From assembly GCA_958295665.1 (NCBI GenBank), contig OY282560.1, positions 27,827,992-27,891,991 on the forward strand: a stretch of 64,000 bases of DNA, in the 5' to 3' direction. Source of the DNA: Tipula vernalis. Its lineage: Eukaryota; Arthropoda; Insecta; Diptera; Tipulidae. The notes beneath the pieces are model-generated. The model saw only the letters and a program-made list of their open reading frames with translations. It was not told the origin of the DNA and searched no databases. Made by a program: the position numbers and the translations under genes. Positions within the stretch are counted from its first letter, which is position 1. Every line of letters starts with the position of its first letter. This document shows positions 22,546 through 34,816 of this stretch, piece after piece.

Positions 22546-22826
22546 TTTATTTTTAATTATAATTAAGTATTATTAATTTTTTTTTTCTTTCCATTTAAAT
22601 TTAATTATATTAATTTTAATTCTATTCTTAATTTTTTTTTTGAATTACGTTAAGTTTTTTTCCAATTTCTCATTAAATTTTAGTTAGTAAATTAATTTTT
22701 TTATAAAATTTATTTCATTAATTTTCGTCTGATCTTTTTTTAATTTTGGCACGCTACAAAGTATATTAGTATTTACGAACAGTAATTCAACGAAACCGAT
22801 TAATAGATAGAATCCTATTTATTTAA
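22546..22826. other. AT low-complexity DNA
   Basis: Very AT-rich TTAATTTT-type sequence with T runs. No gene or defined repeat. Confidence 0.6.
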
Positions 22827-23171
22827 TTATATGATTTTAATATGTTCCGAAGATTGTAAGAGAATTCAATCCAGTTTCGAACTGATGAGCTTAACACAAA
22901 AAATTAAGAAAGTAAAAATTAGCGTACACAGAAATAGAGCTGTGTGAATATTGTGAAGAAGAAAAATTGTAAGAGAATTCATCTGTATTAGTACGATTCG
23001 CTAGTACTTAACGCACAGCACATTCTGTATACATAGAATGTAAATTGTGGTATAATCAGTCCAGTCGCCGCGGCCTGATGAAAAGATTGATTTTTTCATA
23101 ATCATAAGCTCATCAGTTCGAAACTGGATTGAATTCTCTTACAATCTTCGGAACATATTAAAATCATATAA
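22827..23171. mobile_element. MITE copy 1 with 67-bp terminal inverted repeats
   Basis: 22827-22893 and 23105-23171 are reverse complements over about 67 bp (core CCAGTTTCGAACTGATGAGC and complement). The internal 210 bp includes GTCGCCGCGGCCTGATGA. The 345-bp size, long terminal repeats and lack of coding sequence fit a miniature inverted-repeat element. A second copy is at 25208-25490. No target-site duplication could be fixed. Confidence 0.85.
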
Positions 23172-25207
23172 ATGATTGAAGGCCAACATCAAGGATTCAA
23201 TACGTGGTTGTAATGGCCTCATTTTGAAGAATTGTGAGAAGTTTCTCAAAAATTAGACAAGTCAATTTACAACGAATATTTTATGAAGAGACTTTGTTGA
23301 GGTATGAGGGAACATCAACAGCCCGCTGGAATTAACCGCTTTAAAGTTGTCCCAGTAGAAATTGGGGCCTGTAATAGTTATTTAGGGCATAAAATGAGTA
23401 GGATAAATGGATCGAATTGTGAACACCCTAACGACGTACAAGACATAACAGACGTCAAGAGTAGAATTTTGCTAGCCTTTCTTTTCACTCACTTGTTTCG
23501 TAATGGTTTTTTCTTGTATTAGTGTAATCACATTTTTGAAACTAATTACAAGAAGCGAAGAGTACAAATTATAAAGATCCATAAAACACAAATTCCGCAC
23601 ATATAAACATAGCGTCAAAATATTTTCCACATCTTTTGATCTACAAACAAATTAAAGTACTCTTTAATACATAAAATTATCGTCTCTTGAAAAATTTATG
23701 CAAATGACATTCAGTTTGTTTTATCTCTCTTTTGTGTTAAATTTTTGTATAAATTCAGAAAAGCCTGAAGAATGAAAAATATAATTTCAAGATGTAAGAA
23801 TTAATTGGTTTGCTTATACAATATAAATAAAAAAAAAATTTTTGAATTATTATTATTATTAATATTATTATTATAACACTCAACAACTATACGAATTGTA
23901 TAAAATTATAATAATTAATTTGGATTTTATAAGAAAATTCAATTTTTGTAATTTATTTTGCAGTTGGCCTATTTACACATAAAATTATAATCAAAGAATT
24001 AATTTATAATCAGAAAGCAAATGGAGATTTAATTCATCGAATTTTTAACTAAACAAACATCAAGTATTTATGTAGGCAGAAAAGGTTCCGCGTTTTTATT
24101 CCTCAAAAAAAAATTCGATCTTAATACAAAATATTCATGTCCTATACGTATCTCTTTGGTATTTGAAAAGATTCCATCAGGGAATTGTTTAAAAAAAAAA
24201 TGTAATAAAATACAAAACAGACAACACGACAATAGATTCACAATTTAATACCATACACAATATATAATGTATATTTAAGATTGGTGTTGGGTTTCTTTTT
24301 GTTTTTGGGAGGGAACGGATGAGACAATTACCAAATCTCCAGAGATGGTTTTTTTTTTTTTTTTTATTGTAGGATGAAATTATACAAAATGTCTTTTATG
24401 TTTGTGAAACATTCACACACGCCATAATCCAAAATTAAACGACATTAATTAAGTTATGCACCAAAATTTATTATGTTTACATCTTAAAACATAAACTTGG
24501 CATTTTGTGTTAATATACAAAATATGGATCTGTCGCCCCGCTGTAGGTGGCAACAACAGTGCCAGTCCAAATTATATTAATTACTCAGAATGTTTAATGA
24601 TTCTATATACACAACAGATAAAATCACGTATGTCATTATGTACGAGTATGTGGCAGAAATGTAAAACAAAATAAAAATATTTTGTTGTTGTCAAATGTAA
24701 AGGAAAACATTTTTGAAGTTGTTCTTAGGCGTTTAATTGATGCGTATAAAATAAAAACTAAAGATTAATCTGTTGCTGAAGATGATTATGTGATGTTCAA
24801 GTTTATAGATGAGAGGAGTGACTTTAAATTGGTTAATTTATCAATAAAGCGCCCTTTTTTAAAGCTCTGGCTGTTTTATGCGTCAATTAACTCCCTCTTT
24901 TTAGGTTAATTGTTTGGCGTTCTAAATTAATTTACTTTCTTTTGAGCAAATACCTAGTAGGTACTATTAGCAACAACAAGGGTATAGACTTTCTCCACAA
25001 ACATCATCCATTTCAAATAAAAAGCGACTAAATATGTGCTTTCTAGATGAAGTCTAAATTCCAGCAACAGGGAAAGGGATATCGTGTCGAACCGTAGAAA
25101 AAAAAAATTTTCAAAATGGTCAATATCATGAAATGTTAGCTATTTCAGTGTAAGTCAGAACCAGAGAATTGCCAGATGATTAGTTTCAAATGAGGACGAC
25201 GGATTTC
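23172..25207. other. Intron stretch, nothing recognised
   Basis: AT-rich, with a TTA microsatellite at about 23848-23875 and a T-run at 24348-24365. No coding domain or transposon was recognised. Confidence 0.5.
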
Positions 25208-25490
25208 AACAAAAAAAATTAATAAAGTAAAATTAGCTTACACACAGTACACAGATGACAGTATGACTATCGTGAAAAAGAAAAATTGTAAGAGAGTTCA
25301 TCTGTATTAGTATGATTCGCTAGTACTTAACGCACAGCACATTCTGTATATATAGAATGTAAGTTGTGGTATAATGAGTCCAGTCGCCGCGGCCTGATGA
25401 GAAGATTGATTTTTTCATAATCATAAGCTCATCAGTTCGAAACTGGATTGAATTCTCTTACAATCTTCGAAACATATTAAAATCATTTAA
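25208..25490. mobile_element. MITE copy 2, left terminus eroded
   Basis: It matches copy 1 from the AAATTA-AAAGTAAAATTAGC region through the internal GTCGCCGCGGCCTGATGA block to the right terminal repeat ending at about 25487. The left terminal repeat is not recognisable, so it cannot form the full hairpin. It has the same orientation as copy 1, about 2.3 kb away. Confidence 0.82.
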
Positions 25491-25739
25491 CTCACTTAAG
25501 CAAAATGCAAGCTTACTAAATCCTAACTCTACTTCAACTCAACTTAGCTCGACTCAAATCTGAACCCTCTGCTCTACTCTATACTTATTGGCCAACCCAA
25601 TTCCAAAATTAACTCGATTCGAAAGCTGTATGCGTGTATGAAATAAACTCAATCTAACCTTCCACTAAGCCCTAAACTCGACCTAGAATTAATCTATGGA
25701 TTATAGAACTACTCTCTCAAATTCAACTCAATTTCAACT

Positions 25740-26525
25740 CAAACCATACTCACAATCATACCATAATAGCAAAGTCTAATCATACTGGCATACGTATCGT
25801 CGTACCATCAAAGCCTTAAACAATCATTCCATTATACCATCTTACCATCATGATACTATATCATTAAAACATCTTACAGTCATACCATCGTACCATAATG
25901 ACGTCGAACCATCCCACCATCACACCGTGATATATGTATATACCATATCATCATAACATTGAACCATCGTACCAGCATACAATCATATAATCATACCATC
26001 ATACCATCGTACCATCGTACCATCGTATCATTACACCATCATATAATCATATCATCATACTGTTAGGACATGATATTATCATACCATTCAACCGACATAA
26101 CATTATACCCTCATACTATCACACCATCGTACGTTGTATCATATATGCAATCATACCATGATACAGTAATATCAATCCATCGTACCACTATATGATTACA
26201 ACCTCACACAATCATACCATCATATATACCATCTTACCACGATACCATCATACCATCGTACCGTCATACCATTTTACGATCATACCATTATACCATCGTA
26301 CCATCATACTATCATATCGGCATACCTTCATAACATCATACGATAATTTTCTTACCATCACCATAATATCATCATACCATCAAATCATGATATCACCATA
26401 CCACTATACCCTCATACCATCTTACCATCATACCATCATGTCATCATACCCTCGTTTCCAAGATCATACCTTCATGCCATCATACCAACATATCATCGTA
26501 CCATTATACCATCATACAGGTTTTA
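25740..26525 (+). repeat. Degenerate CATACCAT(C) simple-repeat array
   Basis: About 800 bp dominated by imperfect ATACCATC/GTACCATC/ATCATACC units on the + strand. The 196-residue open frame here (26192-26782) merely translates the repeat (His/Thr/Tyr/Pro-rich) and is not a gene. Related stretches are in the foldback arms at 57555-57655 and 59580-59700. Confidence 0.85.
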
Positions 26526-26639
26526 CACTTCAAATTGATCCTTTAATATACCAAATTGAACTTTTTACATTCCAAAATGAACCTTTTTCATTTCAAATTG
26601 AACCCTTAGCAAATCATATGAATGGGCAATTAGAAGAAC

Positions 26640-27018
26640 TTGATCTAAAAATCATTTTAAAATCGTTTTTCAATCGCACATGTAAAATTCCATTAAAATC
26701 CGATAAAAAATGGACAAGTTCTATCCTAACTGCCCATAATCCAGAATTTCGACTAAAAATAATTTTAGAATCCCAATACTAGTCTACAAATTAAATTTCA
26801 TCATTACCGGTTGAGAAATAGGCAAGTGCTATCATTCTTGGCCATATTCCAGAACTTCACCCAAAAATCATTTTACAATCCCATTTCCAACTCACCCGCC
26901 AAATTTCATCAAAATCGGTTGAGAAATAGGCAAGTTCCAACTTTATCCAAAAACCATTTTGAATCCTATTTCCATAGCGGATGTCAAATTTCACTAAAAT
27001 CCGTTAAGAAATAGATAA
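26640..27018 (+). repeat. Tandem repeat, period about 115 bp, ~4 diverged copies
   Basis: The block AAAATCATTTTAnAATC...CAAATTTCATnAAAATCnGTTGAGAAATAGnCAAGT recurs about four times. Copies end at about 26722, 26835, 26935 and 27018. The last copies are most alike. No coding function is supported. Confidence 0.75.
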
Positions 27019-27299
27019 GTTTAGGCCAATTAGGAGGCCATTCAAATAATTTGTTGAAGGTTTAATTTGAAATGTAAAAGGTTCAATTTGGGGTTTGAGA
27101 TATTAACGGTGGACCTTTCTTAAGTCTTAAACAATATTTGTGTACAGTTTGGGCGTCTGGATTTGTTTAAATATTATACACATATGCTTTACATACGTAC
27201 AAACATTCACTTATATAGATTGCTCAACTGCTCACTAAATACTAATCCAACCCTAACTAAACCTGAATTCAACCCACAAACGGGCCATAACTCAGCACT

Positions 27300-27445
27300 C
27301 CCTCCCCAGACATCCAGACGTCCAGGCAGACGAACGAACATTTTTTTTTTTTGTTTTTTAGACTAAGGGACTTTCAAAACGTCCAGAAAAGTGATTTTGG
27401 ACCAACCAAATTTTTGACAGGATTTCCATTTTTGACAGGATTTCA
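27300..27445 (+). repeat. Dispersed repeat shared with the foldback right arm
   Basis: CAGACGTCCAGGCAGACG, a T-run, and GGGACTTTCAAAACGTCCAG match 59745-59870 (CAGACGTCCAGAAAGACG, T-run, AGGACTTTCAAAACGTCGAG) in order and orientation. Both copies lie just downstream of CATACCAT repeats, so this is probably one composite repeat family. Confidence 0.75.
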
Positions 27446-27472
27446 ATACTTTGATACACAGATACACAACCG

Positions 27473-29110
27473 TTAATATGACGTACTTGTATGGACCCCT
27501 GTTGTTCCAGTATCGATAATTTCAATTCCCTTTATTTTGAGTAGGGCGGTGTTCTTTGGGTTTTGCAAGCCCAACTCTGATCCTTGCCACCACAATTCGT
27601 TCTTCCACAACATTGTCGGACTGAGTCCTCGTGACACGACATCGGCTCTAGAAATTTGATTTAATATCCTTGTTACTCGATTGGCTACGAAACATTCCCA
27701 CTTTCTAGATGAAGGTGTAAGCATAAACTTTCAATTCTCTTCTTTAACCGCTTTGCTTACAATTTTCATCAAGCGACTTCCGAGTAATGCAACACAAAGT
27801 TCCAACCGTGGTAGTGACAGCTGTTTGATATGAGCTACTTTAGATTTTGCTGCAACCATTCGGATACCTATTCGTTATCTACCCTAAAAAAAAAACGACA
27901 GATACATAGGCATTTTCCTATGCGTCTGTGAATAAGTAAAGTAGTTCGGGATAGTGTTGGTTGCTCAAAAACCGTAGTATAGTAAAACGAGGAACTTCAA
28001 ATTCTTCCAAATTAATTAACTGCGATCTCAGGTTAGTCAAATAAGAATTTATATCAGGAGGTAACACTTCGTCCCACTGAATTTTACTAATCCATTAATG
28101 CTGAAAAATCATCTGAATTATCGAAAATTTTTGAGGACTCCGTAAATAAACTTCTATTTGTGTGGAAAGTTCTATTATCAAGATGCATCTTAAATTGGAA
28201 AAGGTCACGTGCTGGGCACCAAATCAATTCTAAGCTTTTTACAAGCCCAAGCTCTGTTAACTTTTCGGGTTTGCATTAGTGCTCTTGGATTTGATAAACA
28301 CTTCCTCAATGTATGTAAATCCCCCATTCGCTACTAAGCTTCCACATAAAAGTCACGTTGTAAAATATTTGATGCTTCGAGAAACTCATTGTTGTAATAG
28401 TCAGCGAGCTAATGCAACGTACGTACTACTAAAAAGGAAGCACAAAATACCCCATAAGTTACAGTGAGCTGCCGGTAATATTCGATATCTTGATTATTGC
28501 TATCCAAGTCACTCTTTGATAATCAGCATCATCATGATTAATTAGAATCTGCCGATATATCTTCTTTATATCGGCTACAATTGCAATATGCTTGGTACGA
28601 CGGCAAATGATTATACCTTGCATCATAAACAAATTTAGGTTTTGCCGTGGTGCTTGCTGTTTTTTTCAACGGCGTTTTAGGTACTACTTACCATGTGACC
28701 CAATCGATGGTACTCATCTATGAATGTTTTATATTCAGTTGCTAATTCCGGGTTCCTAGTAAATTTTCGTTCTGAAGCTGAAATGGTTTAATTGTGACCA
28801 CTTGGTTATATCAAGCGAAGCTAGGAATAACATCAATGTAGCAGCTGTTCTAGGCAAACCAATACGTTGGACGGTATTTTTGGATATAAGCGTAGACTGT
28901 GAGCCGCTGTCTAAGAGAGCTCTGACTCTATGCATTTAATTGTATCGATCAGTGATCAACACAAAATAATTCAAGCATGATGTATTTGTTGTATCAGCTT
29001 TTTTTTAGCAGATTAGATGGTTTCTTGGTCGGTGCAGAGTTGACAGCTGATTTGCTGTTGCTGGAAGTTTCTGGTTGCTTTATGTGATTATCGCACTTGA
29101 AGTATGGTAC
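27473..29110 (-). mobile_element. BEL/Pao retrotransposon, old and internally deleted
   Basis: On the minus strand: protease RALLDSGSQSTLIS (about 28921-28878), RT fragments VADIKKIYRQIL (about 28590), LTVTYGVFCAS (about 28470) and DFYVEA (about 28350), RNase H block AAKSKVAHIKQLSLPRLELC (about 27860-27800), and NRVTRILNQISRADVVSRGL with LWWQG (27690-27560). The order is BEL/Pao. Much of the sequence between motifs is missing or unreadable. YVDD has become YVEA followed by a stop, so RT is dead. Confidence 0.85.
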
Positions 29111-31739
29111 ATTTATTGATAAATGTAGCATCGTGCTTTCGACGAGCAGTTATTGATAGTATGGTTCGACCGTAAGCAATTACTACACAAAAGATGTTTC
29201 TGCACAACATATGTGTATCTCTTCGTAATGAGATTTTTTGATCCCAAAAATGTTTACATCGGAATATTAAATGATCTTCAGTTCTGTTTTAACAGTATAA
29301 AAATTAGCCACGGATCCTTGGATTCCGAATTGCTGCCTATTGTCCGAATTGCCCTTAGCACTTCATCAGACAAATCGTATATACTTCGTAATGATTTCAC
29401 ATTCGAAATTTGCAAATTTCAGCTTCATCCAAGCTTCGTGAACTACTTACTGCATTATTAGAAATCGAACTCGAATAACAATTAAAATACGATGAACTTG
29501 AGTAAAACTAGAGGGAAATCTAAAGGTAATAAAATAAGCTTCAATTCAGAATTGGACGTAATGATTGTGAATGAAATTTTAAGGTAAAATTTTAAATTTA
29601 ATTTAGAAATGAAAAAATTCTGAATTCAAACATGAATTTTAGTAAAATATTTAATGCCATTTACGTAAGAAAAGTCGAGATACATTTGTGAATTTCAACA
29701 CATCGAATATAAAATCAGAATTTCGAGCAAAAATCTGAATGAGAATTTGAATTTCTAAACGTTCTAAACGTAGTTTTCACTAATAAACGGATAGAGAGAG
29801 TTAGTTTGTAAAATAAATAGAGATTGAATTCCAATCTGTGAATAAAAATTCTAACCAGGGCTAGACTAAATATTGAGTGGATTTAACAAATCTCCGGTTT
29901 TAAATCCATAAATTTTCAGTTTAAAACTAAACAGATACAATTTTAATTGAGTAACAATTCGAACTATAACGCCAACAACATTTTGAGTGAAATTTAAAAT
30001 AGAAAGTTGGATTAAACTCCATTTTGCGTGGAATTTAAATAGTATAAATTGTGGTTAAAAATGGATTTGGAAATTTAGATTAGAAATTGATTAGCACATT
30101 CTTGGGTTTGAGTGTAAATTTGTTGTTCTAACCTAGATTTAAATATAATTTTTAATGCAATTAGGTAAGAATTGAGTTGCGATACGAGATTCGATCTCAA
30201 ACAAACAACAAAATTTCCTTTGAATTTAGTTTAGAAATTTGAATCGGAAATTTTGAGTGAAATTTTAATAAGTTAAATTTGAATTACTCGAATTTTGATT
30301 TTACAAAATTTTGAGAGATATAAGTTTACACAATAGATGTCATAGGTGGAGCAAAGAATAGAAACATAGGTCAAGGGTAAACCTTCGAATAAAATCTTGG
30401 ATGTATCCAGAATAACAATTCCATCTGGATTTGAACAAACTTTGAGTGACATTTTAATCCGAAATTAAGTTAAACTTCTAATCTGTACTTGAATGTTGAT
30501 TGTAATTTTGATCACACTCATTGAATTAAATTGAAAAAAAAAACTATTTTGCTAGGAAATTAGTTTGAATTCTAAATTCGATATATTGAGTTTGAGTGAA
30601 ATTTTAAGTACAAATTGTCTTCTTTATATTACATTTGAGAAACATATTTCGAAAATAATTTTAGCAAAATATTTACTGCACTTTATGTGACTGAGTTTAA
30701 ATTCTAAACACGATTTCAACAAATTGCTTAGTTAAACTAGAAAATCAGTAATCGAGCAAAAATCTGAATGCTTTTTGTTTTATAATCGAAGCATTTCAAT
30801 TTTAAACCATAATTAAATCAAATCTAAAGTAGGAACTTACATTATCAATAGAGTTTAAATTACAATATGATTTAAGCAAATACATGAGCTTAAATTACCT
30901 TAAAACTTGAGTTTGGAATCCGGACTGGCTTTAATAACAATTTGAGTGAATTTTAAAAATTTAGAACGGAGTAAAACAATGTTTGAACCAAGTTAGGACT
31001 AAAAACTCAATTTCAATTCAATCGAGAGTTTGAGTAAAAATTTGGATGAAATTAAAAACTATTTCAAAATTTAATTAACACAAAATTCTGGTCACAAATC
31101 AAGTAAAAATTCCAACATAGATATGTCTAAATGTACTTGATTAGAAATTTGCAGTACAACTTCAGAAAGCTGCATTGAAGAAACATTTAAGTATTATTAG
31201 CAATGCTGAATTAGTAATTGAGAAAGATGTTGAGTAGAAATAAAATTTGAATAGTAATTTGAACTTAAGCAAAAACATAACTGTAATGTAGTTTTTAATT
31301 TAAAAGTAGAGTTTGGAATTGGACTGGCAAGAGAGAAATTAAAGATTAGTCAGGGCAAAATTCTGAGAAAAAGTTGTTTTTGAATTCCAAAATTTTGGTT
31401 GCAGTTAGACAGAAATTTTATGATATTTTCAAAACAAATAGGCTAAGTTCTAAACTCGATTTGACGAAATTGAAGGAGGAATTGAGTTATAATTTTGAGT
31501 GAAATTAAAAATACAAAATTTACAGTTCAATTTCAGTTTTAATTTTAAAATGATACCGACATGTGTAAGTTTGATGTTCCAAAGTAAGTTTTAATGGAAA
31601 TTACAGTAAAAATTGCAATACGATGATTTCAATAAAACAACAAAATTATTTAGTATCAGCACGATGTATGTATGTATAAAAGAATATGAATTCTAAACAG
31701 TAATTGAATATTGGGGCCAGGGTGCCCCAGTAATCATTC
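29111..31739. repeat. AT-rich stretch with a recurrent GAGTGAAATTTTAA-type motif
   Basis: No transposon domain is readable. The phrase TTTTGAGTGAAATTTTAA recurs imperfectly at about 29980, 30258, 30440, 30587, 30940 and 31491, mixed with TAAATTTGAATT-like text, suggesting a very degraded tandem or dispersed repeat. No gene; the frame at 29153-29461 has no domain. Confidence 0.45.
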
Positions 31740-31749
31740 TGAGAATTTT

Positions 31750-32640
31750 TCACTGCCTTTTAACAAAGTCAATATTTGAATTTGAAGTTGATTGCCTTAC
31801 TTGACAGCCATACGGCCAGATTGGTTTAATCATTGTGTTACACAGGAGAAACTTGTATTCTAGATCAAGATTTGAATAATTCCCCATCAACCAGTGCATT
31901 TTATATATTTTTAATTTGATATGTCCTCGTTTCATTTCAATATGTTTTCGCCAGGTTAATCGTCGGTCTAGATGGACGCCTAGGTAGTTTGCTTCGTTTG
32001 CCTGAGGGATTTGTATTCCGTTCATTGTGACCAGCGGACACGTAAGCTATGTTACGTGAGTCGATTTTTCTTCATTGACCTTTATCCTTTATTTTTTTCG
32101 GCCATGCACACTGCCTTGTGGTACTCCTGCCAGGACGTTTTTCTCGACCAATTTGGAGGTATTGTGTTTGATTTAATATCTGCGATTCGACAAATATGAC
32201 TTCATAAGTTGGTAAGTTTCTGGCAATTTAATATTAATTTTATAAAGCAAACCCTCGTGCCAAACTTTATCGAATGCTTGAGCAACATCCAAGAAAACTG
32301 CAGAGCAGTATTTCTTTTCCTCGTGTGCTGATCTTATCTATGTAGCTATTTTCGGTGCACTTGCTCAATGGTTCCATGCTCGGCTCTAAAACCAAATTGA
32401 TGTATTTTCGAAGATTTTCGAGATGATTGGCAGTGGTTGGATTGGTTTATATGACGAGACCGTAGTAGGAACCTTGCCAGGTTTTGGCATCATTTTTATA
32501 CTTGACAGTTTCCAGCACTCAGGGATGCATCCTAATTCATAGATTGAATTGAATATTTCAGCTAGTCGATCAAAGCCACACTCAGGCAATTTTTTAAGGA
32601 TTTCACCTGTAATTTGATCATACCTAGGGGCTTTCTTTAA
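31750..32640 (-). pseudogene. Jockey RT and C-terminal fragments, catalytic block missing
   Basis: CIPECWKLSSIKMMPKPGK and YKPIQPLPIISKIFE are the RT palm start. Then come fragments of the FLDVAQAFDKVWH block (about 32300-32240). Then NGIQIPQANEANYLGVHLDR and WRKHIEMKRG follow, the region after YADD. The YADD motif itself and neighbouring sequence are absent, indicating an internal deletion of a few hundred bases. Confidence 0.85.
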
Positions 32641-33198
32641 TTGAGTTTGGTGAGCAATAATAAACTTTACTAGTGGCCTCTTTATCTCTATTTGATCTCA
32701 GGTACGATTGCTACGTCTGTTTGAACCACCGATAATCCAGGGTTGGGACTGAAACACCTTCAAGATGATCAGCGAAGGCTTTAGCTTTTTCCTCGTCACT
32801 TCTAGCCCAGTCACCGTTGGGCAGACGAATTAGCGGGTTTGGTTGCTGAGGCCGTTTAAGGTATTTAGTGGCCTTCCATAATGAATAGTTTGTGTCAAAG
32901 CAGGGTGGTAACCGCTTAACGTAGTTTTGCCTCGATCATTTCTCGGTTTATTTTATCTGTGACTGCAAAATCAAGGATGTCAGAAATTTTTCTACGATCA
33001 GTAGGCCAATACATTGGATGGCCACACGATGCAACATCGTAATGATTTTCCTGAGTAACATTCATTAATTGACGCCCCCTTGGAGTAGATCTTGAACCCC
33101 TATAGGTAAGTTTGGCATTCGATTTGACCCAGAAAAAAACGTTTTATAGATATCTGTCGAAATGTTATTATTTGGAGAACAATATATTGAAGCGATGA

Positions 33199-33440
33199 CT
33201 AAACTTTTTTATCAAGGTCGACACATACAGATCCTTCAGTGCTATACTCATTCAGAACATAATGGCCAATCCGATTTTTTATAATGATAGCAGTTCCTCC
33301 TCGACTTCTGCCCAAGGGATGTTTAGTATCATAGACCTCGTAACCATTTATTCTAAAATTTAGTTTATTGGTTAAATGGGTTTCAGAAACCAGCATAAGA
33401 TCAATTTCGTGTTTTGCAAGAAAATGTTGTAATTCTAGTT
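33199..33440 (-). pseudogene. Jockey endonuclease fragment
   Basis: FLAKHEIDLMLVSETHLTNK carries the catalytic Glu of the SETH motif, then NGYEVYDTKHPLGRSRGGTA, the Jockey endonuclease signature. It ends at a stop after VDLDKKV; the rest of the nuclease is scrambled by stops. Confidence 0.88.
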
Positions 33441-33472
33441 TTTGTAGGTTTATACAGATATCTTCAGATAAT

Positions 33473-34122
33473 TCATCGGAGACATACTAGTTTCTGGATG
33501 ATAATAGTCTGATTTTGCAGCATTGCTTGTAGCATATTTTGCATTGTTGTCATTAACTGCATCAACAGTTGCATACAGTTATTCAGGGGAGGTTCAGCAT
33601 TTGAGGATTTACCACTGAGAACGCTTGCATATTTTGGTTTCCAGGCTGATGTTCTGGGCGAATCAGATTTTTTGGTTTCGGGCAACTATTGGTTGAGTGT
33701 AGTTCACCGCATACAACGCTTACGTATATCAACTTGCAATAAGTTCTTGAGTGACCGTATTCTTGGCAGTTTAAACACTGAATTGGTCCGGACCTTTTAT
33801 TTGGTTCTCCAACAGTTATGCGTCTATGCATGAGGTACTTTAATTTATACATTGGATGAATTTCCCCCTTTTTCAAAGTGCTTTCGGATAGAACCAGCTC
33901 AACTTTGACCATTGGTTGTGGTTGCCTCAAGCGGTTCATGATCCTATTTACATTCTGAACTTGGACATCGATGCCTTTAATAACGACTGAAAGACCCTTT
34001 GATGACTTCAAACGGTATGCACAATAGTTTCTATTGTGAGCATCGTAATAATTAATGACTTCTCTATAGTCGTTGGCCTCGTGTGTTTGAATTTTTACTT
34101 CGCGTATTTTGCCATGAAGCAC
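33473..34122 (-). pseudogene. Jockey gag (ORF1) with CCHC knuckle, frameshifted
   Basis: Residues 1-170 include HNRNYCAYRLKSSKGLSVVI and KYLMHRRITVGEP, then CLNCQEYGHSRTYC, a CCHC zinc knuckle followed by a second, altered Cys cluster. This is the PRE_C2HC plus knuckle arrangement of Jockey-type gag, which binds RNA and directs RNP assembly. At about 33665 the frame shifts; the overlapping frame 33685-33473 supplies the tail (KYASVLSGKSS, MQLLMQLMTTMQNMLQAMLQ). The frameshift inactivates the C-terminus. Confidence 0.88.
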
Positions 34123-34816
34123 GCTTGATTTAAGTATTTACACTAGGTACTTTGTTTGTATCAGCTTCACGCAAGTAGATTGTAGGTGGCTTATATTTTC
34201 GATTTGCCTGTTCTTCAATGTTTACATTTTCAGGTTCGCTCTCTTTCACGTCCTTACCAGCGAATATTTCAAATCGGTTTTTTAGCTATTTTTTCGACAT
34301 TTGGTTTCTTACAGTAATATGTATATCGATCGATGCCAGTTTGTGTCATATGTACATTACGTTTAGTGCTCTCTATAAGGCTAGTATCGCTGTTGCCCTT
34401 TCCAAGGTGTATATTCGTCGTGCCATTTACCACGTCTGGCTCCGTATTCTATAACGAATTTGTTGAAATTGATCGATGGATAGTACTTGCGGCGGACGAT
34501 TTTATAGGGGATCTCGTTATTGAAGTACTTCTTCGGAAAGATGTAGATATTGCTTGTAGAAGCATATAATGTGGTAACTAAGCGCTGCATCAATACACTA
34601 CTGCGGTCACTGGATCTCGGCTACACCGTAAAAGTTTCCTCCTCTTGGCGAAACATGGTGGTTTTTTGATCAGGGTGTCCTTCCCTTAGCATTTTAAATC
34701 TATACTGCCAGGTAGAAAAAAACTCAGCCGCCTCTAACATGAGGAACAGACGCTGTATGAAGCCGCACCTCCTGGTAAATAGACGCTTCTGCTAGTTTTG
34801 TTCCGCGGGTGGTATT

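Larger units (their letters stand above)
31740..34600 (-). mobile_element. Jockey-clade LINE, gag plus decayed ORF2
   Basis: The minus strand carries a Jockey-type gag with zinc knuckle (34122-33473), an endonuclease start (33396-33199), an RT fragment (32589-32386) and a C-terminal fragment (32025-31750). The RT catalytic block (YADD) is missing, and most intermediate sequence is interrupted by stops. A Met-initiated frame at 34593-34381 may be the gag N-terminus. It is flanked on the right by the LOA-like LINE 3' region. Confidence 0.87.

Noticed and set aside
22827..25490. The two MITE copies as ends of one large composite transposon
   Set aside because: Each copy has its own internal segment, both are in the same orientation, and nothing coding lies between them.
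26192..26782. 196-residue His/Thr/Tyr-rich ORF
   Set aside because: It is a translation of the CATACCAT simple repeat running into the 115-bp repeat; no start context or domain.
34218..34569. Two overlapping + strand frames of 78 residues
   Set aside because: Antisense to the Jockey gag N-terminal region; no domain.
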